Shown here piece by piece: positions 10,628-23,384 of a DNA stretch of 64,000 bases. Location of the stretch: assembly GCF_000283155.1 (NCBI RefSeq), contig NW_004454175.1:6003124-6067123 (forward strand), read 5' to 3'. Origin of the DNA: Ceratotherium simum simum (Eukaryota; Chordata; Mammalia; Perissodactyla; Rhinocerotidae). The notes beneath the pieces are model-generated. The model did not search any database. It had not been told where the DNA came from and saw only the letters and a program-made list of their open reading frames with translations. The position numbers and the translations under genes were made by a program. Within the stretch, counting starts at the first letter, position 1, and each line of letters begins with the position of its first letter.

Positions 10628-11165
10628 GGTAGATAGAATATTATTCAGCTATAGAAAGAAGTAAATCTTGCCATTTGTGACAACATGGATGGATCATGAG
10701 GGCATTATGCTAAGTAAAATAAGTCAGACAGAGAAATACAAATACCGTATGATCTCACGTATATGTGGAATCTAAATTTAAAAAGAAAAAAACAAAACAA
10801 ACCTCATAGATACAGAGAACAGATTGGTGGTTGCCAGAGGTAGAGGGTGGGGAGTGGGCAAAATGGGTGAAAGAGGTTAAAAGGTACAAACTTCTAGTTA
10901 TAAAATTAATAAGTCCTAGGGATGGAATGTACAGCATGGTGACTATAGTTAATAATATTGTATAATGTATAATTGAAAGTTGCTAAGAGAGTGGATCTTG
11001 AAAGTTCTCATCATAAGAAAAAAATTATAACTGTGTAATGATAGATGTTAACTAGACTTACTGTGGTGATCATTCACAATATATACAAATATTAAGTCAT
11101 TATGTTGTACACCTGAAACTAATATAATGTTATATGTTAATTATATCTCAATAAAAAAAATAAAT
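10628..11165 (+). mobile_element. L1 LINE, 3' end, younger family
   Basis: The end of ORF2 (TATTATTCAGCTATAGAAAG...ACATGGATGGATC) is followed by the 3' UTR: TGGTTGCCAGAGGTAGAGGG, ATGGTGACTATAGTTAATAATA, GTACACCTGAAACTAATATAAT and a TCTCAATAAAAAAAAT tail. It is 5'-truncated. The antisense copy at 27310-28330 is the same family. Confidence 0.88.
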
Positions 11166-12239
11166 TTCAGAAAGAATATTAAAAAAATGTAGGGTAGAGA
11201 TTTGAATTATTTTGAATTAGATAATATGATGGGTAAATAGGCTAGGGCATTTGAGTTACCTAAATATAAGTAAAACAAGGTTATTCTATTCTCATTCATT
11301 ATTGTATACCCTAAGCCACCCAGATGCCTAGCACTTAGAAGTTGCTTCATAAACTTTTGGTAAAGTTAAATAATTGCTATAATTAATTTAGCTGAAGGTC
11401 AACTTCAGCCCAAAGCTGCTAGTTAATTTGGCCTTGGTCTTCAAAAGGCCCAATAGTTGCATGTCTCTGTAGATGAATGTCTTTTCTGGCACCCTTGATC
11501 ATCTGAGTGTTCCAAGTTACCATCATATACAAATAGAATAACTATGTCAATAATAAGAACAAGGAATGTATTTTATTCTTAATTCTAGAATATCAATTTC
11601 AAATATGTATGTGCATTTCAGATAAAACTAGGATTGAAAATATCCTTATATGCTTAATACATTAAGATTCAATCAGTAGAAGGAATAATGTATGTTTCTT
11701 ATTGCAAGAATAAAAATTGCAATAATTAATGTTAATTGTAAAAGCTGTTAACTTTATGTAAAAAACAATTACTAAAAATTTTCAGTTAAATAGAGAACAG
11801 ATTGACAACTAAATCTAGCACTAGCTAAATAACTTTAGAGAGAACACATACTTATTTGAGATACAAATATTTATAAACAGTTAACTAATATTAGGATAGA
11901 AATTAGATTATATCATAATTCTAATCTTTGTAGAATTATATGGTATACTAGCTTTCATGATATTAAACCAATAAATAAATAAAAACTATAATGCTTAAAG
12001 GTTAATTCCATTATGGCGTGAACCCTTCTAGAAAAAAACCTATTTGGAAATTCTCATCTTCTGAGGATGAAATAAAAGCAAAAGGCTGGCTTTGCCACCT
12101 CAAAATTATTACCTCAAGGAGATAATAGTTAAGTAATACTTATACTCATAATATGATACAATTTTCTGTTTCAATAACTCAAAAGTTATTTTTAATGATA
12201 GCATTAGGCTTTAGCCTTAGGCAAATATTGATTTTTAAT
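11166..12239. other. No gene recognised
   Basis: Very AT-rich sequence without an exon or named repeat. Confidence 0.4.
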
Positions 12240-12259
12240 TTGGTGTTTCACCACAAGGT

Positions 12260-12665
12260 ATATGTTATAGCCTGTAGCTATAAGAAAGAGCAACGCCTAT
12301 TGACTGGGCTACACAGTCTTCTTCACTGAGGAAGTCCGGATTCCATTCACCCTCTGTCCTGCTTGGCACAGCTGTGCAGCACGAGACAGCTGCAGAACCC
12401 AGGAGAGTGAACTTCATATCATAACCGAGCATGAAGACTTGGCAAGAGCAGACATTGCAGCTCCGTTCCTCCCATGGCATTGCCAGGGTGGGGGTACAAC
12501 CTTGAACTCTTTTGTGAGCAGGCTCTGGAGCCACTCCAGCAAGTCAACAGCTGAGCCTTTGTGTGAAGTGGGAACACGCTCTCCTAGCTCCTTGAGGTAC
12601 CGGCCATGGCACCTTCCGGGCATGCAAGGGAACTCGAGAAGTTCAATAGATGGCTCCACACAAGT
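12260..12665 (-). other. Unassigned GC-richer block, possible pseudogene fragment
   Basis: A block of about 400 bp is clearly less AT-rich than its surroundings. On the minus strand two overlapping frames (12659-12414 and 12534-12265) have mixed, globular-protein-like composition. They could be pieces of one frameshifted coding sequence. I do not recognise the protein. There is no poly-A tail, TSD or pair of splice sites. An old exapted or unmasked repeat is equally possible. Confidence 0.2.
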
Positions 12666-12884
12666 CAGACCCGTCTGTCAAGGAAGTAATGCTCTCAGTT
12701 CGTTGAATTCTCAGGTCATATTAAAACGTTTACAAACAAGAATGGTATTTTCTGGCTTTTGTTATGTGGAAAAGTGTAGTTAGAGTAAATGAAAGAGACC
12801 ACATTACACAGCCTAGTTTTATTTGCAATCATAGTCTCTCTGTGTACCATATAGACAAATTTCTACATTTATTGCATTTTTTTT

Positions 12885-13050
12885 ACTCATTAGAAAAGTA
12901 ATTTATATCATTCTAGAAATTTTGGAAAGTATAAAGAGCAGAAAAAGATTGGGGTAAAATCCTCCATATTCCTACCACTGGAAGTTAACCACATTTTGTT
13001 GCTTATTTCTAGTCTTTTTAAATGCATACATTGTTTTCACAGAATTCTGG
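12885..13050 (-). repeat. L1M LINE fragment, antisense
   Basis: The plus strand reads AGAAAAGTAATTTATATCATTCTAG...TTTGGAAAGTATAAAGA...CCACTGGAAGTTAACCAC, the known reverse complement of old L1M 3' ends. Similar text occurs at about 16860 and 41240. Confidence 0.55.
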
Positions 13051-13189
13051 TTAGACAACAGATACTTGCTAAGAGTTCAAATATATTAGAGCTGAGCTCT
13101 TAGACTGATTATATTTATCTGCAATTTGATTAACAATAAGTCAATATTTTTTCCTCTGGTATGGTTCAAACGCGCCTGTAGCAAGTATT

Positions 13190-13790
13190 CTGAAGAAGAG
13201 AAACAGTGCCATGAATGCCTTTAATAGGGGCTGCCTGGTCAAGGCAGTCTGAGACGAGGTGACGTTTGAACTAAGAGCTAAAGGATGAATAGGAGTAAAG
13301 GGAAGAACATTCCAGGCAAAGCAGATTGCATGTGCAAAGCTCCAGAAGGAGGAGGAAAGATGGCAGATGTGACAAACTGAAAGCAGCCCAGTCTGTCTAC
13401 AGCAGAGAGAGCGAGGGGGAATGAGATGTGAAATAAGGCTGGAGAGCTAATTAGGGGCCAGGTAATGAGGGCATTTGCAGGCCATGGTGAAGTATTGGTC
13501 TAGAGGAGGTGTAGAAGTATCTTAAACTGGAGGACTGATATGATCAGATTTGACTTGTGAAAAGATCACTTGGCCTTCAGAGTGGATAAAAGATGGGGTG
13601 CAGAGTAGAGAGGTTGCCACATGAATATGGGAAAATCTAGAAACTATTAGTTATCCAAGCAAGAGAAAATGGGAGATGGGCCTGGATTGTGACAGTGACA
13701 GCAGAGGGCAAAAGTGGATAGATTCAAAAAAACTTGAGAAGAAAAGTCAACAGGATTGGTGATGGATTAAATGGGACTGGGGACAGAGGG
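13190..13790 (-). repeat. L2 LINE fragment, antisense
   Basis: The plus strand shows reverse-complement L2 ORF2/3' blocks in order: AACATTCCAGGCAAAGCAGATTG, TGCAAAGCTCCAGAAGG, GGGCCAGGTAATGAGGGCATTTG, GCAGGCCATGG and GACTGATATGATCAGATTTGAC. The reverse transcriptase is unreadable. Confidence 0.65.
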
Positions 13791-13802
13791 AGAGATTGGT
13801 GC

Positions 13803-14008
13803 CATAGTTCTAAACCCTGATCATGTATTAAAAGTACCTGGGCAGGGTGGGGGGTGGTGGTCGGAGTGGGGGGAGCTGTTAAAAATACTGATGCCAGGGC
13901 CCTATCCCTAGAGATTCTGATGTAATTGGTGTAGGGTGGGGCCCAAGCCTAAGAGTGTAAACTTCTTCAAGTGATTCTAATGGGCAGCCAGGGTTGAGAA
14001 CCACTGCC
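13803..14008 (+). mobile_element. MER5A-type hAT (Charlie) non-autonomous DNA transposon
   Basis: It shows AAAAGTACCTGGG, GGGAGCTGTTAAAAATACTGATGCC, CCTAGAGATTCTGATGTAATTGG and the terminal GGTTGAGAACCACTG, whose reverse complement is the known MER5 end CAGTGGTTCTCAA. A G-rich insertion (GGGTGGTGGTCGGAGTGGGG) interrupts the first part. Confidence 0.8.
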
Positions 14009-14806
14009 CTGAAGATGCAGCTATTTGAAAGTAGCCTCTGCCCTAGTCTGGAGACCTGCTACACAGCTATCAATAGATTTTACCCTGATACCACCTAGGT
14101 GTGGAAAGAGCATTTGATTGTTCCGTTCCTGAGAGCAAGCACCATGCTTCTGGGGCCCCATTAGACCGCAACTTCCAGAACAGACACACAAGTCCAGGCT
14201 TCCTGCCCCAGAACCTTCTACTCAGGTCATGGATGATTCCCTCTCATCTTCAAGGCACGGGTGTCCCAGAGGACTAGCAGGATGGAGCTTTCTGACCCAC
14301 ATCACAGCCAGGAAGCTAGAGCCCCATAACCAATTCTCAGGAGCTAGACTAGCTCTCATTCCCTACTTTGTAGAATTTCCTTGAATGACCTCACGTTGCC
14401 TCTACTTCCTCCTGTACTTTGGCTTACACACCTCCATCCTGGAGCAGTCTTCACTTGGCTCCCAATACCTACCTGGAACTGAACTGAATATGCTATGACC
14501 TCGTTTAGACCTCATCCTTGACTGTAGGCAACTTCCCCACTAATTCCCTTTTCTCCAAGTTAAGAAAGCTTTTACTCTAAGCATCACAGTAGGGTATTCT
14601 TGCTTCCCATTCCTGGGAACTTACATAACAATACATATTTGACAATACATATTTGGAAAACCAAGTATATATAAAGATAATTTTTCTAAAAGTGACATTT
14701 AGAAATATTAGAGAAATTTTAATTTAGGATAATTTATTCCCAAAGAAAACTGTTTTCTTAGGCAATGTATTGGTATGGCATTTGTAGTAAAAATAACAAA
14801 CTCATA
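14009..14806. other. No gene recognised
   Basis: Moderate GC content for this window, with no open frame or named repeat. Confidence 0.4.
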
Positions 14807-14939
14807 TAGGCTGACCATATGATTAATTAGCCAAATCAGGACACTTTTGCCCAGGACAAATGCTAAATTGGACAGGATGCCCAGTTAATAGATGTAAGAT
14901 AGAGCTGCCACAGGTAAAATGGAGTATATGGTTACCCTA
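14807..14939 (+). mobile_element. Short TIR-bearing DNA element (copy 1)
   Basis: It begins ATAGGCTGACCATATGAT and ends TATGGTTACCCTAT, imperfect inverted repeats. The CAAATCAGGACACTTTTG core is part of a widespread mammalian element that I cannot name with certainty. A related copy is at 53337-53469. Confidence 0.6.
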
Positions 14940-15299
14940 TGCTTACAACTTACTGCTTTATGACTTGAGGCCTTTAAAGACAAGCCAAATCTAAGAAAAC
15001 AAAAATTCATCCTAGGCTATTCAAATGTACATTCTCCACATTTTTTACATGAAGAAATAAACCTTGAAATCTTATGATTTCTCTAAAGGACTAACAACTA
15101 GATTGTACTGTTACTTTCATATCTACTAGAATATACCTAAAATATATAAGCCTTGAATACACCTATAATTGAAAATTTAAAAGAAATATCTTCTTTTTGG
15201 AAAACAAAGCTGACCAAAAATCCTGACCTAGTAGTGTTTTAGTATTTTATTTTAAACAATTACTTTGCGTTTTATTATTACAAAATTGTGTTTACTCTC
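14940..15299. other. AT-rich, possibly the degraded start of the next L1
   Basis: No clear coding or repeat match. L1 ORF2 similarity becomes readable from about 15300. Confidence 0.3.
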
Positions 15300-16845
15300 C
15301 CCAATTAATCTGTAGATTCAATGAAATCTTAACCAAAATACCAGCAGGATTATGTTTTAGAAACTGACAGCAGGATTTTAAAATGTATATGGAAGTTCAA
15401 AGAGCCAAGAATAGCCAAGGCAATCTGAAGAACAATAAAGCTGGAGGATTTATACTACCAGATATCGTAGACTATTATGAGGTTCAAGTAATTAGGACAG
15501 TCTTGTTTAGGCCCAAGAAAAAAACCAATGGAACAGAAGGGAGAGTCCAAATATATACTTTAACCTGATTTATGATGAAGATGATAGTGTAGTGGTGAAA
15601 AGATGGTCATTTCAATAAATGGAATGGGTTGATTGGATATCCATATTGGAAAAAAGTATCTTGATCCCTACCTCACACTATACAATTCTAGAAGGATTGC
15701 AAATCTCAACAGTACACGAAAAATAATAAAGCTTTTAAAGGAAAAGATAAAAGAATATTTTCATGACTTTGGGGTAGGCATAGACATAAAAAGCATTAAC
15801 CATAACAGGAAAAATTATGAATTGGAATATATTAAAATTAAAAATATTTCTTCATCAAAAGTCATCATTAAGAGATTTAAAAGGCAATTCGCAGAGTGGG
15901 AAGATATATTTGCAATACTTACATCCAACAAATGACTCACATCCAGAATATATATGAATACTCCTTCAAATCAATAAGACAGACAACCCAATAGAAAAAT
16001 TAGCAAAAGCCCTGAATTCAAAAAAGACAATCTTCAAAAGGGCAATAACCATATGGAAAGGCACTCAACCTCATTAGTCATTAGAGGAATGCAAATTAAA
16101 ACCACAATGTAATACCACTAACCCCACCAGAATGGTTAAGATGAAAATGATAGAAAATACAAAGTATTTGATGAGAACATGGAGCAACAAAAACTCATAC
16201 ATGGCTGGTGAAGTATAAATTAGTACAACTACTTTGGAAAACTGGCAATATCTACTAAAGCTGGGCATAGGCATAGTCTAAGACCCAATTCTACTCTTAG
16301 ATATATATCCAACAGAAATATGAAGATATTTTCACCAAATGTACAATATTCACTAGAATGTTCATAGAAGCACTATTCATAATGGACCCTAACTGAAAAG
16401 TATCCAAATGCCCATCAACAGTAAGATGGATAAAAACATTGTAACATATTAATTCCCACAACATATAGCAATAAAAATCAATGATTTACAACTACATGCA
16501 AAAATATGGATGAATCTCAATAATAATACTGAGCAAAAGAACCCAGACCAAAAGATCACAAATTGTATGATTTCATCTATTTATATGAAGTACAAAACCA
16601 TGTAAAACTAATCCATGCTGTTAGAAGTCAGGTTAGTCATCACCTTGGAGGTGGTGTTCATGGTGAGGGGTTGGTAATGACTTAAAAGTGAGCACAAAAT
16701 GGACTGATAGAGTTCTGTGTCTTGAGCTGGGTGCTGGTTATATAGGCGTACTCAGTTTGCAGAAATTCATCAAGCTGTAAATTTATAATAGGTATATTTT
16801 TCTAGATGTATATTATACTTCAATAAATGTTTAAAAAGTGATGTG
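15300..16845 (+). mobile_element. L1 LINE, ORF2 C-terminal part and 3' UTR
   Basis: ORF2 text is readable in order: ATTCAATGAAATCTTAACC, GAATAGCCAAGGCAATCTGAAGAA, CCTCACACTATACAATTC, AAAGGGCAATAACCATATGG, CTCATTAGTCATTAGAGGAATGC and ATGCCCATCAACAG. Stop codons and frameshifts break it. Frames of 60-100 codons at 15383-15568 and 15633-15935 are remnants of the ORF2 C-terminus. It ends near ATTATACTTCAATAAATG. Confidence 0.85.
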
Positions 16846-16849
16846 TTCA

Positions 16850-18000
16850 ATATAGAAACTTTGAGAAATATCATAAAAAAGGAAAAAAAATTAATGTCCC
16901 CTCAAATCTACCACCAGAAATATGCATTTTAATTTAAAGCATATTTTTTAGGCTTTTAAAAATGTAACTATATATTTATAAAAATCTGATTACTGTATGT
17001 ACAATTTGGTATCTTGCTTTTTCACTTAACACATCATGAACATCTTTCCATGCATTTAATATTTATCTTTAACATCAGTCCTAATGACAGAAAAATATTC
17101 ACCCTACAGGAGAGAATTTAGCCAAACTGAAGTCTCATTCCTGGGATATGAGGATTCCAGGAGAACAGGGCAAGATCAAGAATCTTAGGTAACCCCTAAG
17201 GTCTTGGTAGCCATTTCTCCCAAACACCTTCAGATTTGAAGGGATCAAGCACTACCAAAACCATTTCATTCCCCTGGAACCTGAGGGTGGATGGTTGTTT
17301 TTTTGTTTTTTTTTTTTTACTTTTTGACTATTTTAAATATTTCTAGACAAGATTTTTTTTTGTATTTGTGTCGTTATGCATAGCCATGATTATTCCCTTA
17401 GGATAAATTCTTGGAAGTAGAATTCCTAGGTCCACTTTTGATACATACTGCTAATTTGACTTCTAGAAAAGCTATACTAATTTACACTTCAATCAGCTGC
17501 ACATGAGAACGTTTATTTCCCTGCACCCTCAACAACACTCTGAAAGCTGTTTAAAGAACTCAGTCCATCTGACAAGCACAGCATGTTTTCAAATGTACTT
17601 ATGTAATTACTAACATAACTGGGCAGTTTTTCATATGCATATTGACCATGTAGTATAGCTTTTGTTTGTGAATTTCCCATTCACTTCCTTTGCACTTTTC
17701 TGTTTTCATTTGGAGGTTCTCTCTCTTACGGATTTTAAGAGTTTTTTTTTTTGCATATTAAACACATTATCTCTGTCTCTCATATATTGCAAATATTTTT
17801 CCACTTAATTTACCTTTTCATTTCGTTCATTATGATTTTCAGCTGTACTTTTAATTTTTTATGTCATCAAATCTATCCATCTTTTCATTTATGACTGCTG
17901 TCTTTAGCTTAGAAAAATCCTTCCCTGCTTTATGTTATAGAAACTCTTAATTCTAAAAAATAATTTTGTAATTGTCATTATGGTTTTACACATGATACCT
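16850..18000 (-). mobile_element. L1M LINE, antisense 3' end, with an insertion at about 17100-17330
   Basis: Antisense L1M marks are GGTATCTTGCTTTTTCACTTAAC...CATGAACATCTTTCCATG and, further right, TCCTAGGTCCACTTTTGATA, ACACTTCAATCAGCTGCAC and CCCTGCACCCTCAACAACAC. Between about 17100 and 17330 lies sequence that does not belong to L1 and that I did not recognise. Confidence 0.65.
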
Positions 18001-21000
18001 AGAGGAAGAAGGAGAAGAAAGAATAGAAGCCTAAAAACCAACACAATCTCTCTTAAGGTGGTTAAAGGCACATGGGACAATTGGTAAATGGCAGTAGCTG
18101 CTGTTAGACGGTTACACTGAAAGTCGAGGGGGACAGGATGAGATAAAGCAGGAAAGGTTCTTGTTAGACACTAGTAAAATATTCCTTCCTAAAAACCGTG
18201 TGATGAATGTCCTCCTCTTCAACTTGTTGAAAGGGACTGGACTATATCTTGGAGCCCATTCCAGTGTAATCTCATCAGAGGCAGGAGCACAGAGCCGCCC
18301 AGCTTCCCTTCTGGGGCTCTGACAATAGAGGAGCAGAACACACATCCAGTAAATAACCTCCTTCCAGCTTTTCCAGCCAACTTCTCTCTTTACTTCACCT
18401 ACAAAATTTAGATACTAGAGGTTTGTCTATATCACCATTCTGAAAGCTAAAAAATGAATTGCTGTGAAACCCTGAGCCACTGTCAGATAAAGGAATGGTG
18501 CTATAATTAATTCCCGGGGACAAAGCTTAGGTACCATTTATCATTTGTTCTTTCAAAAGTCAAAGAAGTTGTATTAATTGTACAGGAGATGCAAAGTTTT
18601 AACATCGGCGCATATTCCAAAATAGAGAGAATATAAGCTTTCCTACAAGTATTCCAGCCCTTATGATTACTTTTTCACATCAGAAAGTGTAACTTTTGAC
18701 AATAATGTGATTTTCATTCTTTTCTTCTGTTACAATATTTTAAAACTTGGTCTGCAATAATTGAAAATGTAACGCTGTATGTGTAGAAACACAAAAACAC
18801 ACACACACACTCTCAGGTAATAATTAATATGGAGATATCAGTGAGTTTGAGCTAGTAGCTTCTATGAGTAACTTTATCTGGTCTTTTGGCAGGTTCTTAT
18901 CCTCCTCTTGTAGTTACCCTGTTACAAGCTACTGCCACTAATAGGAAACAAAGACAGATTTAGAAAAGGGATGGTGTTCTAGTGGGTCAAAGCACACACC
19001 AAGTGTAATATACCTAAGAGTAACATGAGAAGAAAATAGCAATTCCCAAGTCTCCCTTAAGAATTTGGAACACCCGGTCAAGATTCAAAGCTGACAGCTT
19101 CAGTGGGTGTGATACGGCCTCCAGAAAATGACACTGCAAGCTCTGTTGGAGAAATTAATCCCAAAGGTACTATAGGCAGAAGATGACCCAATTACTGAGA
19201 AGAAGGTCAGGTATATAAGAGACAATGATGAGAAGAGGCCACAAAGACTCAAATATCAGAGCAATTGAGATTGTCAAATTTTGATTGTTGAGAGTCAAAA
19301 TCAGAAACTGCTCAGAAGAGAAAAGAGAAAATGCCTGTTGAAAATCAGTGTCCTGATGTTCCTGGGGGCAAAGACCAACCCTCCAGGTTTCAAATGAAAG
19401 AAGAACCTCCAGGTTCATTATGTCACCACCCCACTGCTAGTTGGAATTAATGTGAAATAGAGAAGGCAGGTAAAGATGACTCAGAAAAGGGATGAGCAGA
19501 ATAAAAGTCTGATGACAAGAAAGTTGATTTTGCTTGAACTTTTAATTTATTGCCACCTGTTCTTTCCATATTGATTTTCTTTTAAATGGTCTTTTGCCCT
19601 TTTAAAATTGAGCTTTAAAAATGTTTCTTTGCCAAATATCTCGACTGCTTCTGATGTTACATTTGATGACATTTAAAGTCTTTATTTTGTCACTTTCCCC
19701 CTAAAAGAAATGACTGACTCTGACTTAATTCTATTATAGGAAAAAAAATGGAAAAATAGAGAAAACCAAATTTATTTGTTGGTCTTAAGAGTAATTGCTA
19801 AATTTACTCTGTAAAACATTCATGAAGTATATTCCCCCAACTATTTTTAGATAGATCCTTAATTGCAAAGTTATGAAGTTGTTAAAATCACTCTGATTTA
19901 AACTCAGAAAAGACTTAGAAAAAGAACAGTCTGTGTACAATTTGTTCAGCCACTCAAATAAATCCTTATCTACTAGTGATTACATAGGGCTGTAGACCAA
20001 TTTCATGTTTTCAAATACACAGAGTACAAGGTGTCTTTGATTTATAGGTAGCTGGCAATCAACTATGCTACGTTCCTAGAGATTGTGGAGACAGCGACAG
20101 GCAAGATGGGGCAATGCATGGTAGGGACCAACTACCTGGGCTAGACTGGATTTGCTAGTTTGAATTCTTGGAACACTATGTTTACATCAACAAGTAAAAT
20201 GCATATGGTATTACAGCACCAAGATAAATTAAGGGAGAACCATAAGCACTTTGAAAGGGAGCATCGTTCAGTCTCCAGAAATGTCTGTCTGTTGAAAGAT
20301 GCATTGAAGCATCTATCAAGCTCTTTCTTCTTTCTCTCTTTTCTCACCTCAATGACCCAAATGAGAAATATAAAATATACTAATACAGTGAACACATTCA
20401 TAGTATGTTGGAATAATTTTAAAAGGACTCATGCCAAACACACAAGAATGTTTGCCTATTTGGAGATGGGAGGGGAAGAAATGGGAATAAAAGGAAATAA
20501 ATACAAGAAAAGAGCCTCTCATGAACCAGTGATGAGCGTTAACATGCTAGGACTTGACGAGTGTGATTAATTCAACTCTCTACATCTGAGATTAGAAAAA
20601 AAAGATAAAAAACAATTTTGTTTTGAAACCACTCCTTGATGATAAATAATGTAGTATGATGTTCCAAGACAACAAGCTCATATAAAGTAATATTCTTGAG
20701 TAGTTCCAAGAGGGGCATTCAAGAGATTAGTCTTGTTATGAGTAGAGAAAGAAAGTAAATTCCCTGTGGGTTGCTAACTATGGATCTAAGCTCCTCCCAT
20801 TCTTACATTGACTGGACAAAATTGAAAGGAGGCAATATTTGCTTTTGAAGAATTTCCCTCTTTTGCCTTTTCATAGGTTGCTTTTCTAGGACTCTTATGC
20901 TTCATTCTTCATCACCACTCAAACCTACCCTTGAATTAATTCACATTAAGTTGTTATTGACTGATAAAGACATATTTGTCAGAAAGAAATGAATCTCTAA

Positions 21001-21004
21001 TGCA
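18001..21004. other. No gene recognised
   Basis: About 3 kb with no exon or named repeat. A short (CA)n tract sits at about 18788-18812. Open frames at 18112-18345, 19170-19418, 20141-20401 and 20160-20570 are AT-driven and overlap on both strands, with no domain. Confidence 0.4.
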
Positions 21005-21115
21005 GCAGGGTTTAATACAGGTGCACATCAAAAATGCCCAGGGAGCTTTTACTAAAATCCGTATGTCCAAGCTCTACCCCTGTAAACTCTGATTCAGTAA
21101 AGTTGGTATTTGTGT
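21005..21115 (+). repeat. MER5-type DNA element, partial
   Basis: GTGCACATCAAAAATGCCCAGGGAGCTTTTACTAAAATCC and CTCTGATTCAGTAAAGTTGG follow the MER5A core in order. The 3' terminal repeat is missing. Confidence 0.6.
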
Positions 21116-21374
21116 AACTGGTAGAATGGAGAAGAAAGAAGTCAAATATTTCTTGAAATGCTAAGAAACTTATGTATTCAGCTGGTCCTGGGCATTTATC
21201 CAAGGGTATCTCTCCACTTCCCAGTCCCACTACATCAGATCTGAAGACTTCTAAGCCATTTGCCTCCAAGGAACAGGAGACCAATACCACTTCCCATTGC
21301 ACCACTCACCTGCTTGTCAACCTAACAAATGCCCCCAGCATCATATGGAAGAAAGTGACGGCTCTGTCAGTCAC

Positions 21375-21495
21375 TTGATAGTTGAGTGACCTTGAGAAAC
21401 CATTCACCTGTCTGGGCATCAAATTCCTCTTCTGTAAAGGGAAGAGAATGAACTTGATGACCTCTAAAATTCCTCCCTGTTCTAAAATTATAAAA
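21375..21495 (+). repeat. MIR SINE
   Basis: The MIR core is recognisable: TTGAGTGACCTTGAGAAACCATTCACC, TCTGGGCATCAAATTCCTCTTCTGTAAAGGG and TGATGACCTCTAAAATTCC. Confidence 0.65.
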
Positions 21496-21970
21496 GTTTA
21501 CACAGTTTCATTTTGTCTGCTATGTATTTGCTTTTCTCATGGGGGAGATTATGTCTAACAATTTATTGGCAAAATTTTATTGCCTTGGGAAAATGATCTG
21601 CTCTGATCCTTCTGATCTACAGCTCATCCTTCGCGGAGAACCCAACAAGTGCTGTTGTCAGTTCTGGGTTTGCATAGACAATATCTCCTCTCATCTCACT
21701 TGATGATTGAGTGGGATGCAGTAGGCAATATTTCAAAATGCAAACTGACATTTAATTACACAAAAATCTCCTTCCGCGATCACCTCTCTTGCCAGGCTGA
21801 TTCTGATCTATTTGAACATTTTTCTTTTTTTGTTGACTCCTAGTTTTCCAGTTCTTATTGAGAACAATTGGAAATGAACCTTGAAACACTAGATTTACAG
21901 TCTTACTACTTCTTCTTCTACCTAATAGAATCTTTAGGTGACACTTGTCATTTGTAAAATCATGTTTCTT

Positions 21971-22210
21971 TTTTTTTTTGGTGAGGAAGATTGGCCCTTA
22001 GCTAACATCTGTTGCCAATCTTCCTTTTTTTGCTTGAGGAAGATTGTGAGCTAACATCTGTGCCAATATTCCTCTATTCTTTATATGAGATGCTGCCACA
22101 GCATGGCTTGATGAGCAGTGTGTAGGTCTGTGCCTGGGATCCGAACTCATGAACCCCGGGCCACCAAAACAGAGTGTGTGAACTTAACCACTAAGCCACC
22201 AGGTCAGGCC
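21971..22210 (-). mobile_element. ERE SINE, antisense
   Basis: T-tail, two GAGGAAGATTG body repeats, GCCACAGCATGGCTTGATGAG, and ACTTAACCACTAAGCCACCAGG toward the head. Diverged TSDs AAATCATGTTTCTT and AAATGATATTTCTT flank it, so this copy is older than those with perfect TSDs. Confidence 0.92.
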
Positions 22211-22224
22211 CAAATGATATTTCT

Positions 22225-23060
22225 TTCTGATACTTATCTGAATCCCTAACATCCATACCGACATTCTCAAAATGTGAATATTTCCCAATACTTATATCAA
22301 AAATAGAGCATTTGTACAAATGTCACTTAAAGTTTAAGTGGAGATTCTGGCAAAAAATGGATGGAAATTGACTGCTCTGTTTTAGCTGATTGAATACTGA
22401 AATGATTCAGCAGGGAGAGAAGCCAGCGCCAGCACTACAGCGAGGCGGATGGGGCACTTGCTCAGGTGTGGAATTTAAAGGAACACCAAAAATCTCAATA
22501 ATCAAGATAAACAATATGTTAATGCAATATTTTAGGTCAGTAACAGTGCCCACGGCAAGCCTTATTGGAACCTGACACAACAAGAAAAACTTTTTTAATA
22601 CTGATCTTACCTTTATTTAAAATTTTGATATTTTGTTCACCATGGATTTTTTAAATTGATTTTGATGTTTTGGAATTAATGAAACAAAATATTATTTATA
22701 TTGATTACTGAATTTTGGGCATCCGATTAAAGCCTTAAAGTTTGCACCCAAGGCAAGTGCCTTCTTCACTTTAGTACTGGCCCTGGAATAACTTACTTTC
22801 TGTTATAAGCCATACATGAGCATTATTATACCTTGTTCTTCATAAATGGGGACCCCCCTACAATAACTTTAATTATTTCTATTATAGTTATCATTTGTGT
22901 GTGTGTCTTTTCTAAGTGACTGATACCATTTTAATAATTTATTCTAGGCAGTGACTGGAGAAGCAGGCAATTTTCTTTTACATAAGAGAAAAATGGAACT
23001 CTGAAAGGTGAAAATAACCTGACAAGGGATATACCTCATGCACATCGTATTGTTAAATGA
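22225..23060. other. No gene recognised
   Basis: A 61-codon plus-strand frame at 22390-22575 has no domain. The end of the stretch (GCAAGTGCCTTCTTCACTTTAG, ACTGGCCCTGG at about 22750-22785) feels repeat-derived but I could not name it. Confidence 0.35.
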
Positions 23061-23067
23061 GATAAAG

Positions 23068-23125
23068 GGGAAAAAAAAGAAAAGAGAGAGAGGAGAGAGA
23101 AAGACACAGAAAAAGAGAGGGAGAT
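23068..23125 (+). repeat. (GA)n-rich purine tract
   Basis: GAGAGAGAGGAGAGAGAAAG and flanking A/G runs: about 58 bases, nearly all purine on the plus strand. Confidence 0.8.
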
Positions 23126-23146
23126 ATATACATACCCCAGGGATTT

Positions 23147-23317
23147 TCAAACCCAGAGTGCATAAGACTCATCTGGTAAATTTGCTTAAAATGTAGATTC
23201 TCAGGCTGGCCCCTATAGATTTGAATTAAATAAGGCCTAGGGCCACTCCCAGAATTTGCATTTTAAGCAATTCTGATGCAGGTGTTCCAGGAACCACACA
23301 TTGAGAAACACTGATGA
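23147..23317 (+). mobile_element. MER5A-type hAT DNA transposon
   Basis: GGGATTTTCAAACCCAGAGTGC at the start, AGAATTTGCATTTTAAGCAATTCTGATGCAGG in the core and CACATTGAGAAACACTGATG at the end match MER5A in order, with both terminal repeats visible in diverged form. Confidence 0.8.
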
Positions 23318-23384
23318 GAAGCACCCATTCTGGCAGAAAATGGGCTATGTATCTGGAACACATTTTATCATAATGCACCCCGCC

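Noticed and set aside
20160..20570. 136-codon plus-strand open frame
   Set aside because: No recognisable domain, an overlapping minus-strand frame of similar length, no splice sites with coding context, and AT-driven composition.
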